The notes under the pieces are model-generated. The model was not told the origin of the DNA. It did no database searches and saw only the letters and a program-made list of their open reading frames with translations. Shown here piece by piece: positions 5,990 to 13,223 of a stretch of 21,509 nt of DNA (within the stretch, counting starts at the first letter, position 1; the number at the start of each line of letters is the position of its first letter). Source of the DNA: a virus; IMG/VR virus record IMGVR_UViG_3300028837_003789, positions 1 to 21,509 of that record; one strand, 5' to 3'. The translations under genes were made by a program, and so were the position numbers.

Positions 5990-6292
5990 ATGGCAGGTAA
6001 AAAGAAAGAAACGAAGAAAAGTAACGAACAACTTGATTTGATTGATGTCGCTCCTGAAAACGCCAAACCTATGATAGAAGCAGGGCGACTCTACAAAAAG
6101 GCCCAGAAGGTTCGCTTAAAAGCCTTGGCCGAGGAAGTCAAATATAAGGATAAAATCCGACAGCTCGCAAAAGATGCGAATCTACAAAGACTCGAAGATG
6201 GCGTAATTAGGTTCACGCATGACAGCGTGACAATTTGTATTACGCCACAAGACGAGAAGGTTACGGTCAAAGATAAGACAGAATCGGAATAA
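5990..6292 (+). CDS. Conserved-looking phage helical protein, unknown function
   Basis: Encodes 100 residues. After a Lys-rich start (MAGKKKETKK), LDLIDVAPENAKPM is followed by a long charged helix (residues about 30-65, RLYKKAQKVRLKALAEEV) and a short beta region (DGVIRFTHDSVTICITP). The layout of a helix followed by a small sheet is common among phage DNA-associated accessory proteins, but no specific family is identified. AAGGAG at 5976-5981, spaced 8 bases, decides the start. Confidence 0.65.
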   Translation: MAGKKKETKKSNEQLDLIDVAPENAKPMIEAGRLYKKAQKVRLKALAEEVKYKDKIRQLAKDANLQRLEDGVIRFTHDSVTICITPQDEKVTVKDKTESE

Positions 6293-6338
6293 GCTTAACA
6301 ATTTCGGCGATACAGGAACGGTTACCGGGGACGGAATA

Positions 6339-6524
6339 ATGGAGGTAACAGCTGATAAATCTTTGCGGCAGCGGATGCAGGATTTCTGCGAGAGAATCGT
6401 CCGCGAGGTGACAAATATACCGGCAAACAACAGGGCGAAGGTCAACTGGCTGCCCGATGAGGCAAAGAAAATTCTGAAAATGATAAAACAAGAAAAAGAA
6501 GAGGCAAATACGAAGCGGGATTGA
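6339..6524 (+). CDS. Small helical protein of unknown function
   Basis: Encodes 61 residues, almost entirely charged helix (LRQRMQDFCERIVREV, then DEAKKILKMIKQEKEEAN). A GGA lies a few bases before the ATG. The stop codon is one base before the next ATG, so it belongs to the same run of coupled early genes. No family is recognised. Confidence 0.55.
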   Translation: MEVTADKSLRQRMQDFCERIVREVTNIPANNRAKVNWLPDEAKKILKMIKQEKEEANTKRD

Positions 6525-6525
6525 T

Positions 6526-6771
6526 ATGCAAATTTTGGGTTTCCATATAATCAGCGATGTAGAGTTAAGGAGGCAGATTGAAGCAAAAGCAGATACTGTT
6601 TTGAGAGCATTAACATCGGACTTCATGCCGGATATCGAGCAGGTTGTTATTGCGATGAAGGCGGCGAAGGTCGGTGCTTCGTCTCATGGCCGGAGGTTGA
6701 AGAAAAGAAAAGTGCTGCGAGCATTGTATAAACTCAGGCAAAGGATGGGATTGATTGAGGAAGCGGCATAA
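6526..6771 (+). CDS. Small protein, paralogue of its downstream neighbour
   Basis: Encodes 81 residues. The start, MQILGFHIISDVELRRQIEA, matches the next gene product (MRFFNLYIITDSNLKRQIKN): a hydrophobic strand, II(S/T)D, then L+RQI. The rest is amphipathic helix ending in a basic patch (GRRLKKRKVLRALYKLRQRM), so nucleic-acid contact is possible. Its TAA overlaps the ATG of the paralogue by one base. No function known. Confidence 0.6.
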   Translation: MQILGFHIISDVELRRQIEAKADTVLRALTSDFMPDIEQVVIAMKAAKVGASSHGRRLKKRKVLRALYKLRQRMGLIEEAA

Positions 6772-6944
6772 TGAGATTTTTTAATCTTTACATAATAACA
6801 GACAGTAATTTGAAACGACAAATTAAGAACGCTGCATCTGCGGCACGTTTGGCATTGAAGAAAGAGATGGGAATACAAGACATCCCGACAGTAATACAAA
6901 TAGCCAACCACCTTCTTCGGCGTAAGAAAAAGAGGGCACAATGA
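6771..6944 (+). CDS. Small paralogue of the 6526 gene product
   Basis: Encodes 57 residues, starting at an ATG that overlaps the previous stop (TAATG). The N-terminal 20 residues align with those of the upstream product (II(S/T)D, L+RQI, then A-rich helix), and it also ends in a basic tail (LLRRKKKRAQ). The two probably arose by tandem duplication followed by divergence. An ATGA at its own stop opens a 15-codon frame (6941-6988) that may be only a coupling device. Confidence 0.6.
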   Translation: MRFFNLYIITDSNLKRQIKNAASAARLALKKEMGIQDIPTVIQIANHLLRRKKKRAQ

Positions 6945-7003
6945 TTGATTTATACAGCGCTTGTGTATCGAAGGACAAAACCTTTTAAGAACGTGAGGCT
7001 GTT

Positions 7004-7765
7004 ATGGGAATTATTTACAGACCTGCAGGAAGGGCAGCCGAGTACTCGTTTTTGGCGGCAAATCTTTATGTCGGCTGCAGTCATGGCTGTCTGTACTGCT
7101 ACGTGCCTGATTTTACGCACAATAATGATTTTGCTGTTAAACAGTCCGTTCGCAAGGATGTGCTGTATCAACTGCAGAGAGAGGCCCCTAACTTTGCCGG
7201 CACCGATGAGCGGGTGCTGCTGTGTTTTGCCTGTGATCCGTATCAGCCGCTTGATGACACAGAGCAAATCACCAGAAAAGCAATCGAGATTCTGCGGGAT
7301 AACGATGTGCCATTTCAGGTTTTGACCAAAGGCGGGATGAGAGCCGCCCGGGATTTCGATTTATATGGTCCCGATGATGCATTCGGCACAACGTTGACGT
7401 TGCTGGATGAGGATAAATCCAAACTGCACGAACCACATGCAGCGCTGCCGGCAGAGAGGATTGAGGCGATAAAACTTGCCAAAGAAAAGGGGATTGAGAC
7501 GTGGGCAAGTCTGGAGCCGGTTATAGAGCCAGCTACATCATTGGAGATAATTCGCCAGACACATAGAATCGTTGACCATTTCCGGATCGGCAAAATGAAT
7601 CATTGCGATAAGCTTACCGCCGGGGAGTGGAGAAGGTTCGGCAGTAAGGCCATCCAGTTATGCCGGGAATTCAAGGTTGATTATTATATCAAAGCGGACC
7701 TGGCAAAATACCTCGATGGAATTCATTTTTATAATACCGACAAACGAAAAGTTAAGAAAGATTAA
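7004..7765 (+). CDS. Radical SAM protein (SplB-like)
   Basis: Encodes 253 residues. The motif GCSHGCLYCYVP supplies Cys25, Cys29 and Cys32 in the CxxxCxxC spacing that binds the radical SAM iron-sulfur cluster. The preceding YRPAGRAAEYSFLAANLYVG, later EPVIEPATSLE and a TLTLLDED strand resemble the spore-photoproduct-lyase-like (SplB) branch, which acts on DNA thymine dimers; other members of this branch have unknown substrates. SplB itself is longer (about 340 residues) with a substrate cysteine that I cannot place here. It probably acts on phage or host nucleic acid as a repair or modification enzyme, but the substrate is unknown. GAGG precedes the ATG. Confidence 0.85.
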   Translation: MGIIYRPAGRAAEYSFLAANLYVGCSHGCLYCYVPDFTHNNDFAVKQSVRKDVLYQLQREAPNFAGTDERVLLCFACDPYQPLDDTEQITRKAIEILRDNDVPFQVLTKGGMRAARDFDLYGPDDAFGTTLTLLDEDKSKLHEPHAALPAERIEAIKLAKEKGIETWASLEPVIEPATSLEIIRQTHRIVDHFRIGKMNHCDKLTAGEWRRFGSKAIQLCREFKVDYYIKADLAKYLDGIHFYNTDKRKVKKD

Positions 7766-7797
7766 TTATTAACCTGTTTTTCAAAAGGAGAAACAAA

Positions 7798-8406
7798 GTG
7801 AAGAAGTGGCAGATTTTGCTGGTTGTTATTGCCGTTTTCGGCCTTGCCGTAATGTTAGGCTGCCAGCCCAAGGCCGAGCGAATAACCAAAGAGCAATGGA
7901 ATGAACGCTATAAGCCCGAAACCCTCGAACAGGGGCAAGCTATGGCTGTTCTTAACAGTGCAAAGATTAAGGCTGAATCCGAAGCAAAAACATTGGCGAT
8001 TATGAATAAATTTAAGATTGCCTGTGCGATTGGTTTTGTAGGCTCAATCGTAGCTCTTGGAATCGGCTTGTGGCTCAGAATGAAATTGGTTGTTGGACTT
8101 GGTATTGTAGGAGCAATGGCTTGTTTAGCTGGTTATGGTTTGGCCTGTGCGGATATAGTCTATGGCAAGTATGTGGCCGTGGGGGGGTTAATCTTTGGTG
8201 TGGTAATTGGGGGTATGACTATTTTTGTTTTAGTGAGGGCGTTTAGAGAGGTTGTGGCTGGCGGGGAAGAATACAAGCGAAGAATGGCAGGGTTTGAAGA
8301 TTGCAGAATAGCAAATTTTGAAAACGCTCATAGAGAAGCCCAGAAACATAATTCAACAAAGAAATTAGTTAAAAAAACAGCCAAGAAAGTAAAAGCAAAA
8401 TTATGA
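7798..8406 (+). CDS. Membrane lipoprotein with further TM segments
   Basis: Encodes 202 residues from GTG 7798, which has AAGGAG 7 bases upstream. Residues 1-22 form a lipoprotein signal (MKKWQILLVVIAVFGLAV, then lipobox MLGC). After a helical 50-residue section come two or three hydrophobic segments (about 77-95, 98-117 and 121-143), Gly-rich like membrane-spanning helices. The C-terminal 55 residues are basic and cytoplasmic-like. A lipoprotein that also crosses the membrane is unusual. With the membrane protein directly downstream it could form a lysis (holin or spanin-like) or superinfection-exclusion pair, which is inference. Confidence 0.65.
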   Translation: MKKWQILLVVIAVFGLAVMLGCQPKAERITKEQWNERYKPETLEQGQAMAVLNSAKIKAESEAKTLAIMNKFKIACAIGFVGSIVALGIGLWLRMKLVVGLGIVGAMACLAGYGLACADIVYGKYVAVGGLIFGVVIGGMTIFVLVRAFREVVAGGEEYKRRMAGFEDCRIANFENAHREAQKHNSTKKLVKKTAKKVKAKL

Positions 8407-8418
8407 AAGGAGAAAAGG

Positions 8419-8829
8419 ATGACTAATAAAATCAAAGAGTATATTCAGGAAAAGTGGCAGCTATATCCCATCCAGCTTGTGGGTATTAGCTTGCTGGTTT
8501 TGGCACTGTTTCTCGGCTCAATCCATCAATTTGGAGTTGGTTGGATATGCTTTGGGATAGTGGGGGCAATCACGCTTTCCTGTGTAATTCGTAATGAGAT
8601 AGGCGAGCCGACAAGAACCGTCTCACAGGTGATACAGGACTTAACCCGTAACAAGCTGGTGGATTATATTGTGGGTGTTTTAACCGAGATACTTGCAGTT
8701 TACCAACACTTTGCGGTCTTTGAAAACATTGACATGGCAGAACTTACCAGCTTTGAATTCGGAATGATAACAGCGTATTGGCCCCTTGTAATGGGACTGG
8801 CAATTCATTTCTTCGCAAATAAAGAATGA
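8419..8829 (+). CDS. Small integral membrane protein (holin-like?)
   Basis: Encodes 136 residues with a good Shine-Dalgarno (AAAGGAG) 12 bases after the stop of the lipoprotein gene. Residues 17-38 (IQLVGISLLVLALFLGSIH) and 41-60 form two transmembrane helices, and residues about 115-131 (MITAYWPLVMGLAIHFF) form a third. The loop between them is amphipathic and charged. Size and topology suit a holin or a membrane anchor, yet no holin family motif is seen. Its partner is probably the lipoprotein upstream. Confidence 0.6.
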   Translation: MTNKIKEYIQEKWQLYPIQLVGISLLVLALFLGSIHQFGVGWICFGIVGAITLSCVIRNEIGEPTRTVSQVIQDLTRNKLVDYIVGVLTEILAVYQHFAVFENIDMAELTSFEFGMITAYWPLVMGLAIHFFANKE

Positions 8830-8921
8830 TGAGGAAGTAATAACCCGGGGCAGCAGCTCTGGCATTAACGAAGGGTTTACCAAGCCCAAAAATATAATTA
8901 TTTATCCAGTAAGCAGGTAAT

Positions 8922-10055
8922 ATGAAAGCAAAGAAGAAGAGAGCGAGAAAGGTCTGGCGGATATTTCGGTTCGCTCAACGGTTCGAACTGCCGGATGATA
9001 CACGATTCTGTCGCAGGAGCCCCTTGATATATATCCGCGATTATGTCGGTTCCGGATTAGATGATGAGTCAATCAATTACAAGAGACAAATAACAGCCTG
9101 CAAAGCCAGTTCGAACCGCCATAGACTGTTGGCGGTATTTTTCGATTTGCGGGAGATCGCAGCCAATTACAGCAGATGTTTTCGCGGTTACATACTGGAT
9201 GAGCGGTTTGAGCCGGCCAGTGTGAATAAAATAGCCGGCTGGGTAGGCCTTAATATAACAGAGACCTGTAAGATTCTAAAAGAGCTCGAGCAGATAGGAT
9301 TGATTGAGAAGGTGCCATTGCCGGAATTCGACCCATCAATAAATGAGCCACCGGGAGAAGGTGATAAACCCGAAAAAGATCGGAACCCCCGCAGACGCAG
9401 AACAGGCAGATCCAAACGTAAAAAACGTAAACCTCGTGCTTCCTCGGGCGCGCACGGGAAATCCCGAGCGCCTTTAAATAAAAAGAAAACGAAAAGCGGG
9501 AACGGTAAATGTAAAGGGAAATCTTCAGGTAAACCCAAAAAAGGCAAAAAGAAAAGAACCACCGCAACCCCGGCCACCACCCCTGACCCGATTAATCCGA
9601 AGGGATCCGACGCTGGGGTAGGTCAAAAGGTCTGTTGGCCTGTTAAAGACCTGCCCCAGGGGTCGGTTAATTATAAGCAAACAGCAAAATTAGGTTCAGT
9701 ATTGCACAAGCTTTACGATCCGGACGCTGAGCAGTTTGCACAGGAAGTTTATGATGCGGTAGGAACACGTTATGCCAAAGATAGTCGAGAAGGCCGTAGT
9801 GAATTGGCCTGCTGGAAAGCAGCCTGGGCAAAAGCTCAAATGGCTGGAGTTAACCCTGCTTATCTGACGGAGCTTTGGAATAAGATAATTTCCGAAGCGA
9901 TGAAATTGAAGCGCAAGCGGCGGCGAACATCAGTGAGATTTCGCCGTTCACCAGAAGCGGTTCTGCGATGGTTGTTTGACAGGATATTAGCAAGCATAGA
10001 GCGACAAGCTAAAAAGGAAGGTCGAGAAACGATGCGTGCAATAGGTGGGGGTTAA
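8922..10055 (+). CDS. Replication-initiator-like protein with winged helix
   Basis: Encodes 377 residues. Residues about 80-140 form a winged-helix-like unit: VNKIAGWVGLNITETCKILKE and then LEQIGLIEKV, the classical recognition helix and wing of phage replication initiators (lambda O, replisome organisers). Residues 150-215 are extremely Lys/Arg-rich and low complexity. Residues 260-330 are helical (FAQEVYDAVGTRYA, ELACWKAAWAKAQ), followed by a second basic region. Its position among early genes fits a replication organiser, and the basic linker is encoded by A-rich DNA with short repeats that could be the origin, as in lambda O. No helicase or polymerase motif is present. Confidence 0.6.
   Translation: MKAKKKRARKVWRIFRFAQRFELPDDTRFCRRSPLIYIRDYVGSGLDDESINYKRQITACKASSNRHRLLAVFFDLREIAANYSRCFRGYILDERFEPASVNKIAGWVGLNITETCKILKELEQIGLIEKVPLPEFDPSINEPPGEGDKPEKDRNPRRRRTGRSKRKKRKPRASSGAHGKSRAPLNKKKTKSGNGKCKGKSSGKPKKGKKKRTTATPATTPDPINPKGSDAGVGQKVCWPVKDLPQGSVNYKQTAKLGSVLHKLYDPDAEQFAQEVYDAVGTRYAKDSREGRSELACWKAAWAKAQMAGVNPAYLTELWNKIISEAMKLKRKRRRTSVRFRRSPEAVLRWLFDRILASIERQAKKEGRETMRAIGGG
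9414..9490. other. Possible replication origin inside the initiator-like gene
   Basis: Two adjacent copies of AAACGTAAA (9414-9422, 9423-9431), an inverted repeat CTCGGG/CCCGAG (9443-9448, 9463-9468) and an A-rich run from 9475 lie in the basic linker of the gene. Lambda places its origin in the equivalent part of gene O. The repeats also encode KRKKRK, so protein constraint alone could explain them. Confidence 0.2.
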
Positions 10056-10422
10056 ACAAAATGGATAAAAGAAAGAGCCTGTAAGTGTTCGTTATTGAGC
10101 CAATAATGAAGATTTTAGAACATAAAACCTGATGTGAATTGACATGCAATGAGGTTTTTAAGTTTAAAGGTTGATATTGAAAGGTGGGGTTTAAATTGGC
10201 GGGGTTGGGATATTGTGTTCATAACTTATGCAGTAGTAAGCAATTATGTTGCGGGTCCTTCCTGGCGATCCAGCAATCACGGGTTTATGCATGTCGAAAA
10301 GCGAGTGCTTATGGAATTTTTTTTTGGGACTTTACATTCACATTAATTCAGTAAAAACAAGGGGTTATAGGCGGCCGATGGAAAATTGAGTTGGTGAATG
10401 TGCACTTTATAGGAGTTATGAG
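10056..10422 (+). other. Intergenic stretch with a possible promoter
   Basis: No convincing gene is seen here. The only long frame (10149-10346, 65 codons) has no Shine-Dalgarno and unlikely composition. TTGACA (10139-10144) with an 18-base spacer and TTTAAA (10163-10168) is a plausible promoter for the MazG-like gene downstream. The stretch is AT-rich. I found no clear terminator or strong inverted repeat. Confidence 0.35.
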
Positions 10423-10653
10423 ATGGATGTTGGGTTGGCAATTGAGCAAATAGCCTGCGAATACATACATGCTGTCGAAACTGAAGGAACAATTAAAAGT
10501 GCCCACGAAGGGTATGCGGTCATCTTGGAAGAGCTGGATGAGCTCAAGGCGGTTGTTTGGCAAAAACCAAAGGACCGTGACATCGAGCAGATGCGGAAAG
10601 AGGCGAAGCAAGTTGCTGCGATGGCTTTGCGATTTATGGTGGATGTGACATAG
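10423..10653 (+). CDS. MazG-like NTP pyrophosphohydrolase
   Basis: Encodes 76 residues, short but complete for the minimal all-alpha NTP-PPase core. The stretch EGYAVILEELDELKAVVW supplies the ExxE of the metal site (EELDE), and MRKEAKQVAAMALRFMVDV supplies the second helix with its EA..vAAMa pattern. Such enzymes hydrolyse nucleoside triphosphates to monophosphates. In phages they may cleanse dNTP pools or lower (p)ppGpp-type signals. GGAG at 10412-10415 fixes the start. It is followed 14 bases later by the nuclease-like gene, so the two may act together in early nucleic-acid metabolism. Confidence 0.75.
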   Translation: MDVGLAIEQIACEYIHAVETEGTIKSAHEGYAVILEELDELKAVVWQKPKDRDIEQMRKEAKQVAAMALRFMVDVT

Positions 10654-10667
10654 GGATTGAGGAATAG

Positions 10668-11354
10668 ATGAGTACAAGCAAAAGACACATAGAACTTCAA
10701 AACATGTTATTTCGCTGGATAGATAATCGTTCATTCAAAATGTGTGGGTTGCCAGAGTTCAATGCTGTGGGATATGTCGCAGACTTTGTAGCGATTGCGG
10801 GGATGTATGATAGTCACCATACAAGATATACAGCACATTCGGGGTTGACGAAAAAGTGTTTAGTTCCTGATTTTTCTCCTGGGGGTGAGAACATTTATCT
10901 TGAACGGGGTGATATTGATAGGTGGTATGTTTGTGTGTTTGAGGTCAAGGTGTCCCGCAATGATTTTCTGAATACTTTTGGAAACAGAAACACTCCACAC
11001 GCAAAAGCAAGAATGGAACCCGTTGGAACAGCTCATTGGGTGGTTGCTGAAAAAGGTGTTTGCAAGCCGGAGGAATTGCCGGAATTTTGGGGGCTGTTGA
11101 TGCCTTATGGTACAGGGTTGACGGAAAAGAAAATGCCAAAACTTAACATATTATCAGATAGTAAATTACACGCCATAGCCTTCGATATGCTTTGGTTGCG
11201 AATGAATTACCGCGGAAGCTATTACGACCAAATGATAGATATGGCCAAAACAATAAGAGAGGTTCATCAGGGAATAATTAGACAAAAACCCATAGGAGAA
11301 TTGCTCCGCTTATCTAATCAAGCGGTTGAGGCTTGTCGTGGATTTGCTGTATAG
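10668..11354 (+). CDS. PD-(D/E)XK nuclease-like (MmcB-type) protein
   Basis: Encodes 228 residues. GYVADFVAI places an acidic residue (Asp39) after a strand, and VFEVKVSRNDF (Glu92-x-Lys94) forms the E-x-K of the PD-(D/E)XK nuclease signature; the SRNDF that follows is typical of MmcB-like DNA-repair proteins. Downstream GTAHWVVAEKGVCKPEELPE and FWGLLM match the next core strand and the LP..wGL element of the same group. The remaining 85 residues are helical. It probably binds or cleaves DNA (repair, recombination or degradation). The long insertion between the Asp and Glu motifs is unusual. The start codon has GGA 8 bases upstream. Confidence 0.65.
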   Translation: MSTSKRHIELQNMLFRWIDNRSFKMCGLPEFNAVGYVADFVAIAGMYDSHHTRYTAHSGLTKKCLVPDFSPGGENIYLERGDIDRWYVCVFEVKVSRNDFLNTFGNRNTPHAKARMEPVGTAHWVVAEKGVCKPEELPEFWGLLMPYGTGLTEKKMPKLNILSDSKLHAIAFDMLWLRMNYRGSYYDQMIDMAKTIREVHQGIIRQKPIGELLRLSNQAVEACRGFAV

Positions 11355-11422
11355 AAAATAAATCGTAAGACCAACAAATGAAAATCGGGTTGATTGAACT
11401 GCGAGGCTGAAAGGAAAAAATC

Positions 11423-11596
11423 ATGAAAGTAGTAAAAATAACACTTGTAGGCGGAACGGAACTTTATGTCCCTATTGATGAGCTACAAACCTTCAAGGCA
11501 CAAAGGGCAAATATAAAAAAACTTGAAGGGTTAGAAATGTCTCAGGAAGATTATTTTGCCATACCTGCAAGTAACCAAAGCGCAATGTTTTTTTAA
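11423..11596 (+). CDS. Small protein of unknown function
   Basis: Encodes 57 residues from ATG 11423, with AAAGGA 8 bases upstream. The N-terminus is a strand pair (VVKITLVGGTELYVPIDEL), followed by a helix and an AIPASNQSAMFF tail. The low-complexity heptamer region follows. No family is recognised. Confidence 0.55.
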   Translation: MKVVKITLVGGTELYVPIDELQTFKAQRANIKKLEGLEMSQEDYFAIPASNQSAMFF

Positions 11597-11666
11597 GAGC
11601 AGTGGAAGTGGAAGGCAGTCGTATTGTAAAGATTCTGGACAGGGCCGAATGGCCGGAAGAAAGGCG

Positions 11667-11722
11667 GCGAACGTCGAACGCCGAACATCGAAGTTGAACG
11701 TTGAATGTTGAAAATTGGATGT
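11667..11722 (+). repeat. Degenerate 7-bp tandem repeat (GAACGTT-like)
   Basis: Eight consecutive heptamers of the form (t/c)(c/t)GAA(c/t)(g/a/t) run from 11667 to 11722, for example TCGAACG, CCGAACA, TGAACGT, TGAATGT. They drift from CGAACG-like to TGAATGT-like units across the array. Arrays of this kind occur scattered between genes in some bacterial genomes, and on the other strand they read as STFN..RRSTF. It precedes the C5 methyltransferase. Confidence 0.7.
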
Positions 11723-11746
11723 TCTACTGATTTTCGAGGTCAACAG

Positions 11747-13219
11747 ATGAGAGAGATGGTAATTGATAATTTCGCAGGAGCCGGAGGCGCGAGCCTGGGA
11801 ATCGAACAGGCACTGGGGGTGCCTGTCGATATTGCAATCAACCACGATGAGGCGGCGATTGAAATACACAAGGCCAACCATCCTCATACCAAACATTTAT
11901 GCGAGGACATCTGGTCGGTTGATCCACGGGAAGCGACGGCCGGCCGGCCAGTGGGCCTGGCGTGGTTCAGTCCGGACTGCACACATTTCAGCAGGGCCAA
12001 AGGTGGGAAACCGGTCGAGAAGAAAATCAGAGGGCTTGCCTGGGTTGTTGTCCGCTGGGCAAAGGCCGTCAGGCCGAGGGTAATCATACTGGAGAATGTC
12101 GCTGAGTTTCAGGAGTGGGGACCGCTGACTCAAAAAAACAGACCACATAAAAGGAAAAAAGGGGAAACATTCAATATCTGGATGAGCAGTCTGCTTAGGA
12201 TGGGATACGAGGTCGAATGGCGAGAGCTCATCGCCGCCGATTATGGCGCCCCGACTATCCGCAAAAGGCTGTTCCTGATAGCACGCTGCGACGGCCGGCC
12301 GATAGTATGGCCATCGCAAACACACGGCGTTGGGCTGAAACCACACAGGGCGGCGGCGGAATGTATCGACTGGTCAATACCGTGCCCTTCGATTTTCGAA
12401 AGAAAGAGACCGCTTGTCGAGAACACGCTTAAGCGGATAGCGAGGGGAATGCAGCGGTTTGTGTTCGAAGCAAAAGAGCCGTTCATCATTCGCACAGGCC
12501 ATTACAGTAATATAACCGGCAAAGGGGGTTCATTCAGGGGACAGAGATTAACAAAGCCGCTGGGGACAGTGTGCTCAGTCAATGATAAAGCACTTGTGGT
12601 GCCATATTTATCCGGGATAGACCACAAGGGAAGTAACAGTTCCTGTGTCTGGCCGGCGGATGGGCCGCTGCGGACAATCACTAAAGAAAACAGGTTCGCG
12701 CTTGTGACGGCGTTCCTGTCGAAATACTACACGGGGGTTGTCGGTTCGAAGCTGAACAGTCCCATGTCTACAGTTACCGCCATCGACCATAACGCGCTTG
12801 TCGCAACGCATTTGACGAAGTTTTACGGGACAAATACCGGAAGTGATATGCGGAAACCGATGCCGACAATCACAGCGACCGGCCAGCATATCGGGGAAGT
12901 CAGGGCGTTTCTCGTCAAGTATTACGGAACCAATATCGGCCAAAATCTTAAAAAACCAATGCACACCATAACCAGCAAACACCGTTTCGGTCTGGTGACG
13001 GTCGAGGGACAGCAATATCAAGTCGCCGACATAGGGCTAAGGATGCTTGCGCCAAGGGAACTGGCGAGGGCCCAGGGGCTGCCTGACAATTATGTTCTTA
13101 CCGGCACAAAAGCAAACCAGGTGGCCAAAATCGGAAATAGCATCTGCCCCATACTGGCGGAGGTCCTGGTGCGGGCGAATATAAAATTACAAAAACTCAG
13201 TAAGGATTATGTAGCTTAA
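11747..13219 (+). CDS. DNA cytosine-5 methyltransferase
   Basis: Encodes 490 residues from ATG 11747, with GAGG 7 bases upstream; an earlier in-frame TTG at 11705 lies in the repeat and is less likely. Motif I is DNFAGAGGASLGIEQ (residues 7-21), motif IV is SPDCTHFS with catalytic Cys78, motif VI is ENV (116-118), motif VIII is YGAPTIRKRLFLIA, motif IX is RMLAPRELARAQGLP and motif X is VAKIGNSICP. The catalytic Cys follows PD rather than the usual PP or PPC context, as in several phage enzymes. The target-recognition region holds four or five related units ending P(L/M)xT(I/V)T, about 40 residues apart. It would methylate phage DNA against host restriction. Confidence 0.93.
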   Translation: MREMVIDNFAGAGGASLGIEQALGVPVDIAINHDEAAIEIHKANHPHTKHLCEDIWSVDPREATAGRPVGLAWFSPDCTHFSRAKGGKPVEKKIRGLAWVVVRWAKAVRPRVIILENVAEFQEWGPLTQKNRPHKRKKGETFNIWMSSLLRMGYEVEWRELIAADYGAPTIRKRLFLIARCDGRPIVWPSQTHGVGLKPHRAAAECIDWSIPCPSIFERKRPLVENTLKRIARGMQRFVFEAKEPFIIRTGHYSNITGKGGSFRGQRLTKPLGTVCSVNDKALVVPYLSGIDHKGSNSSCVWPADGPLRTITKENRFALVTAFLSKYYTGVVGSKLNSPMSTVTAIDHNALVATHLTKFYGTNTGSDMRKPMPTITATGQHIGEVRAFLVKYYGTNIGQNLKKPMHTITSKHRFGLVTVEGQQYQVADIGLRMLAPRELARAQGLPDNYVLTGTKANQVAKIGNSICPILAEVLVRANIKLQKLSKDYVA

Positions 13220-13223
13220 ATAA

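Noticed and set aside
6941-6988. 15-codon frame starting at ATGA overlap
   Set aside because: Too short to support as a gene; the overlap may only serve coupling.
10149-10346. 65-codon frame between the replication gene and the MazG-like gene
   Set aside because: It has no Shine-Dalgarno, an odd Trp-rich composition and poor codon pattern; left as intergenic.
11378-11410. Ten-codon frame starting MKIGLIE
   Set aside because: The start resembles some radical SAM proteins, but it stops after ten codons and nothing downstream continues it.
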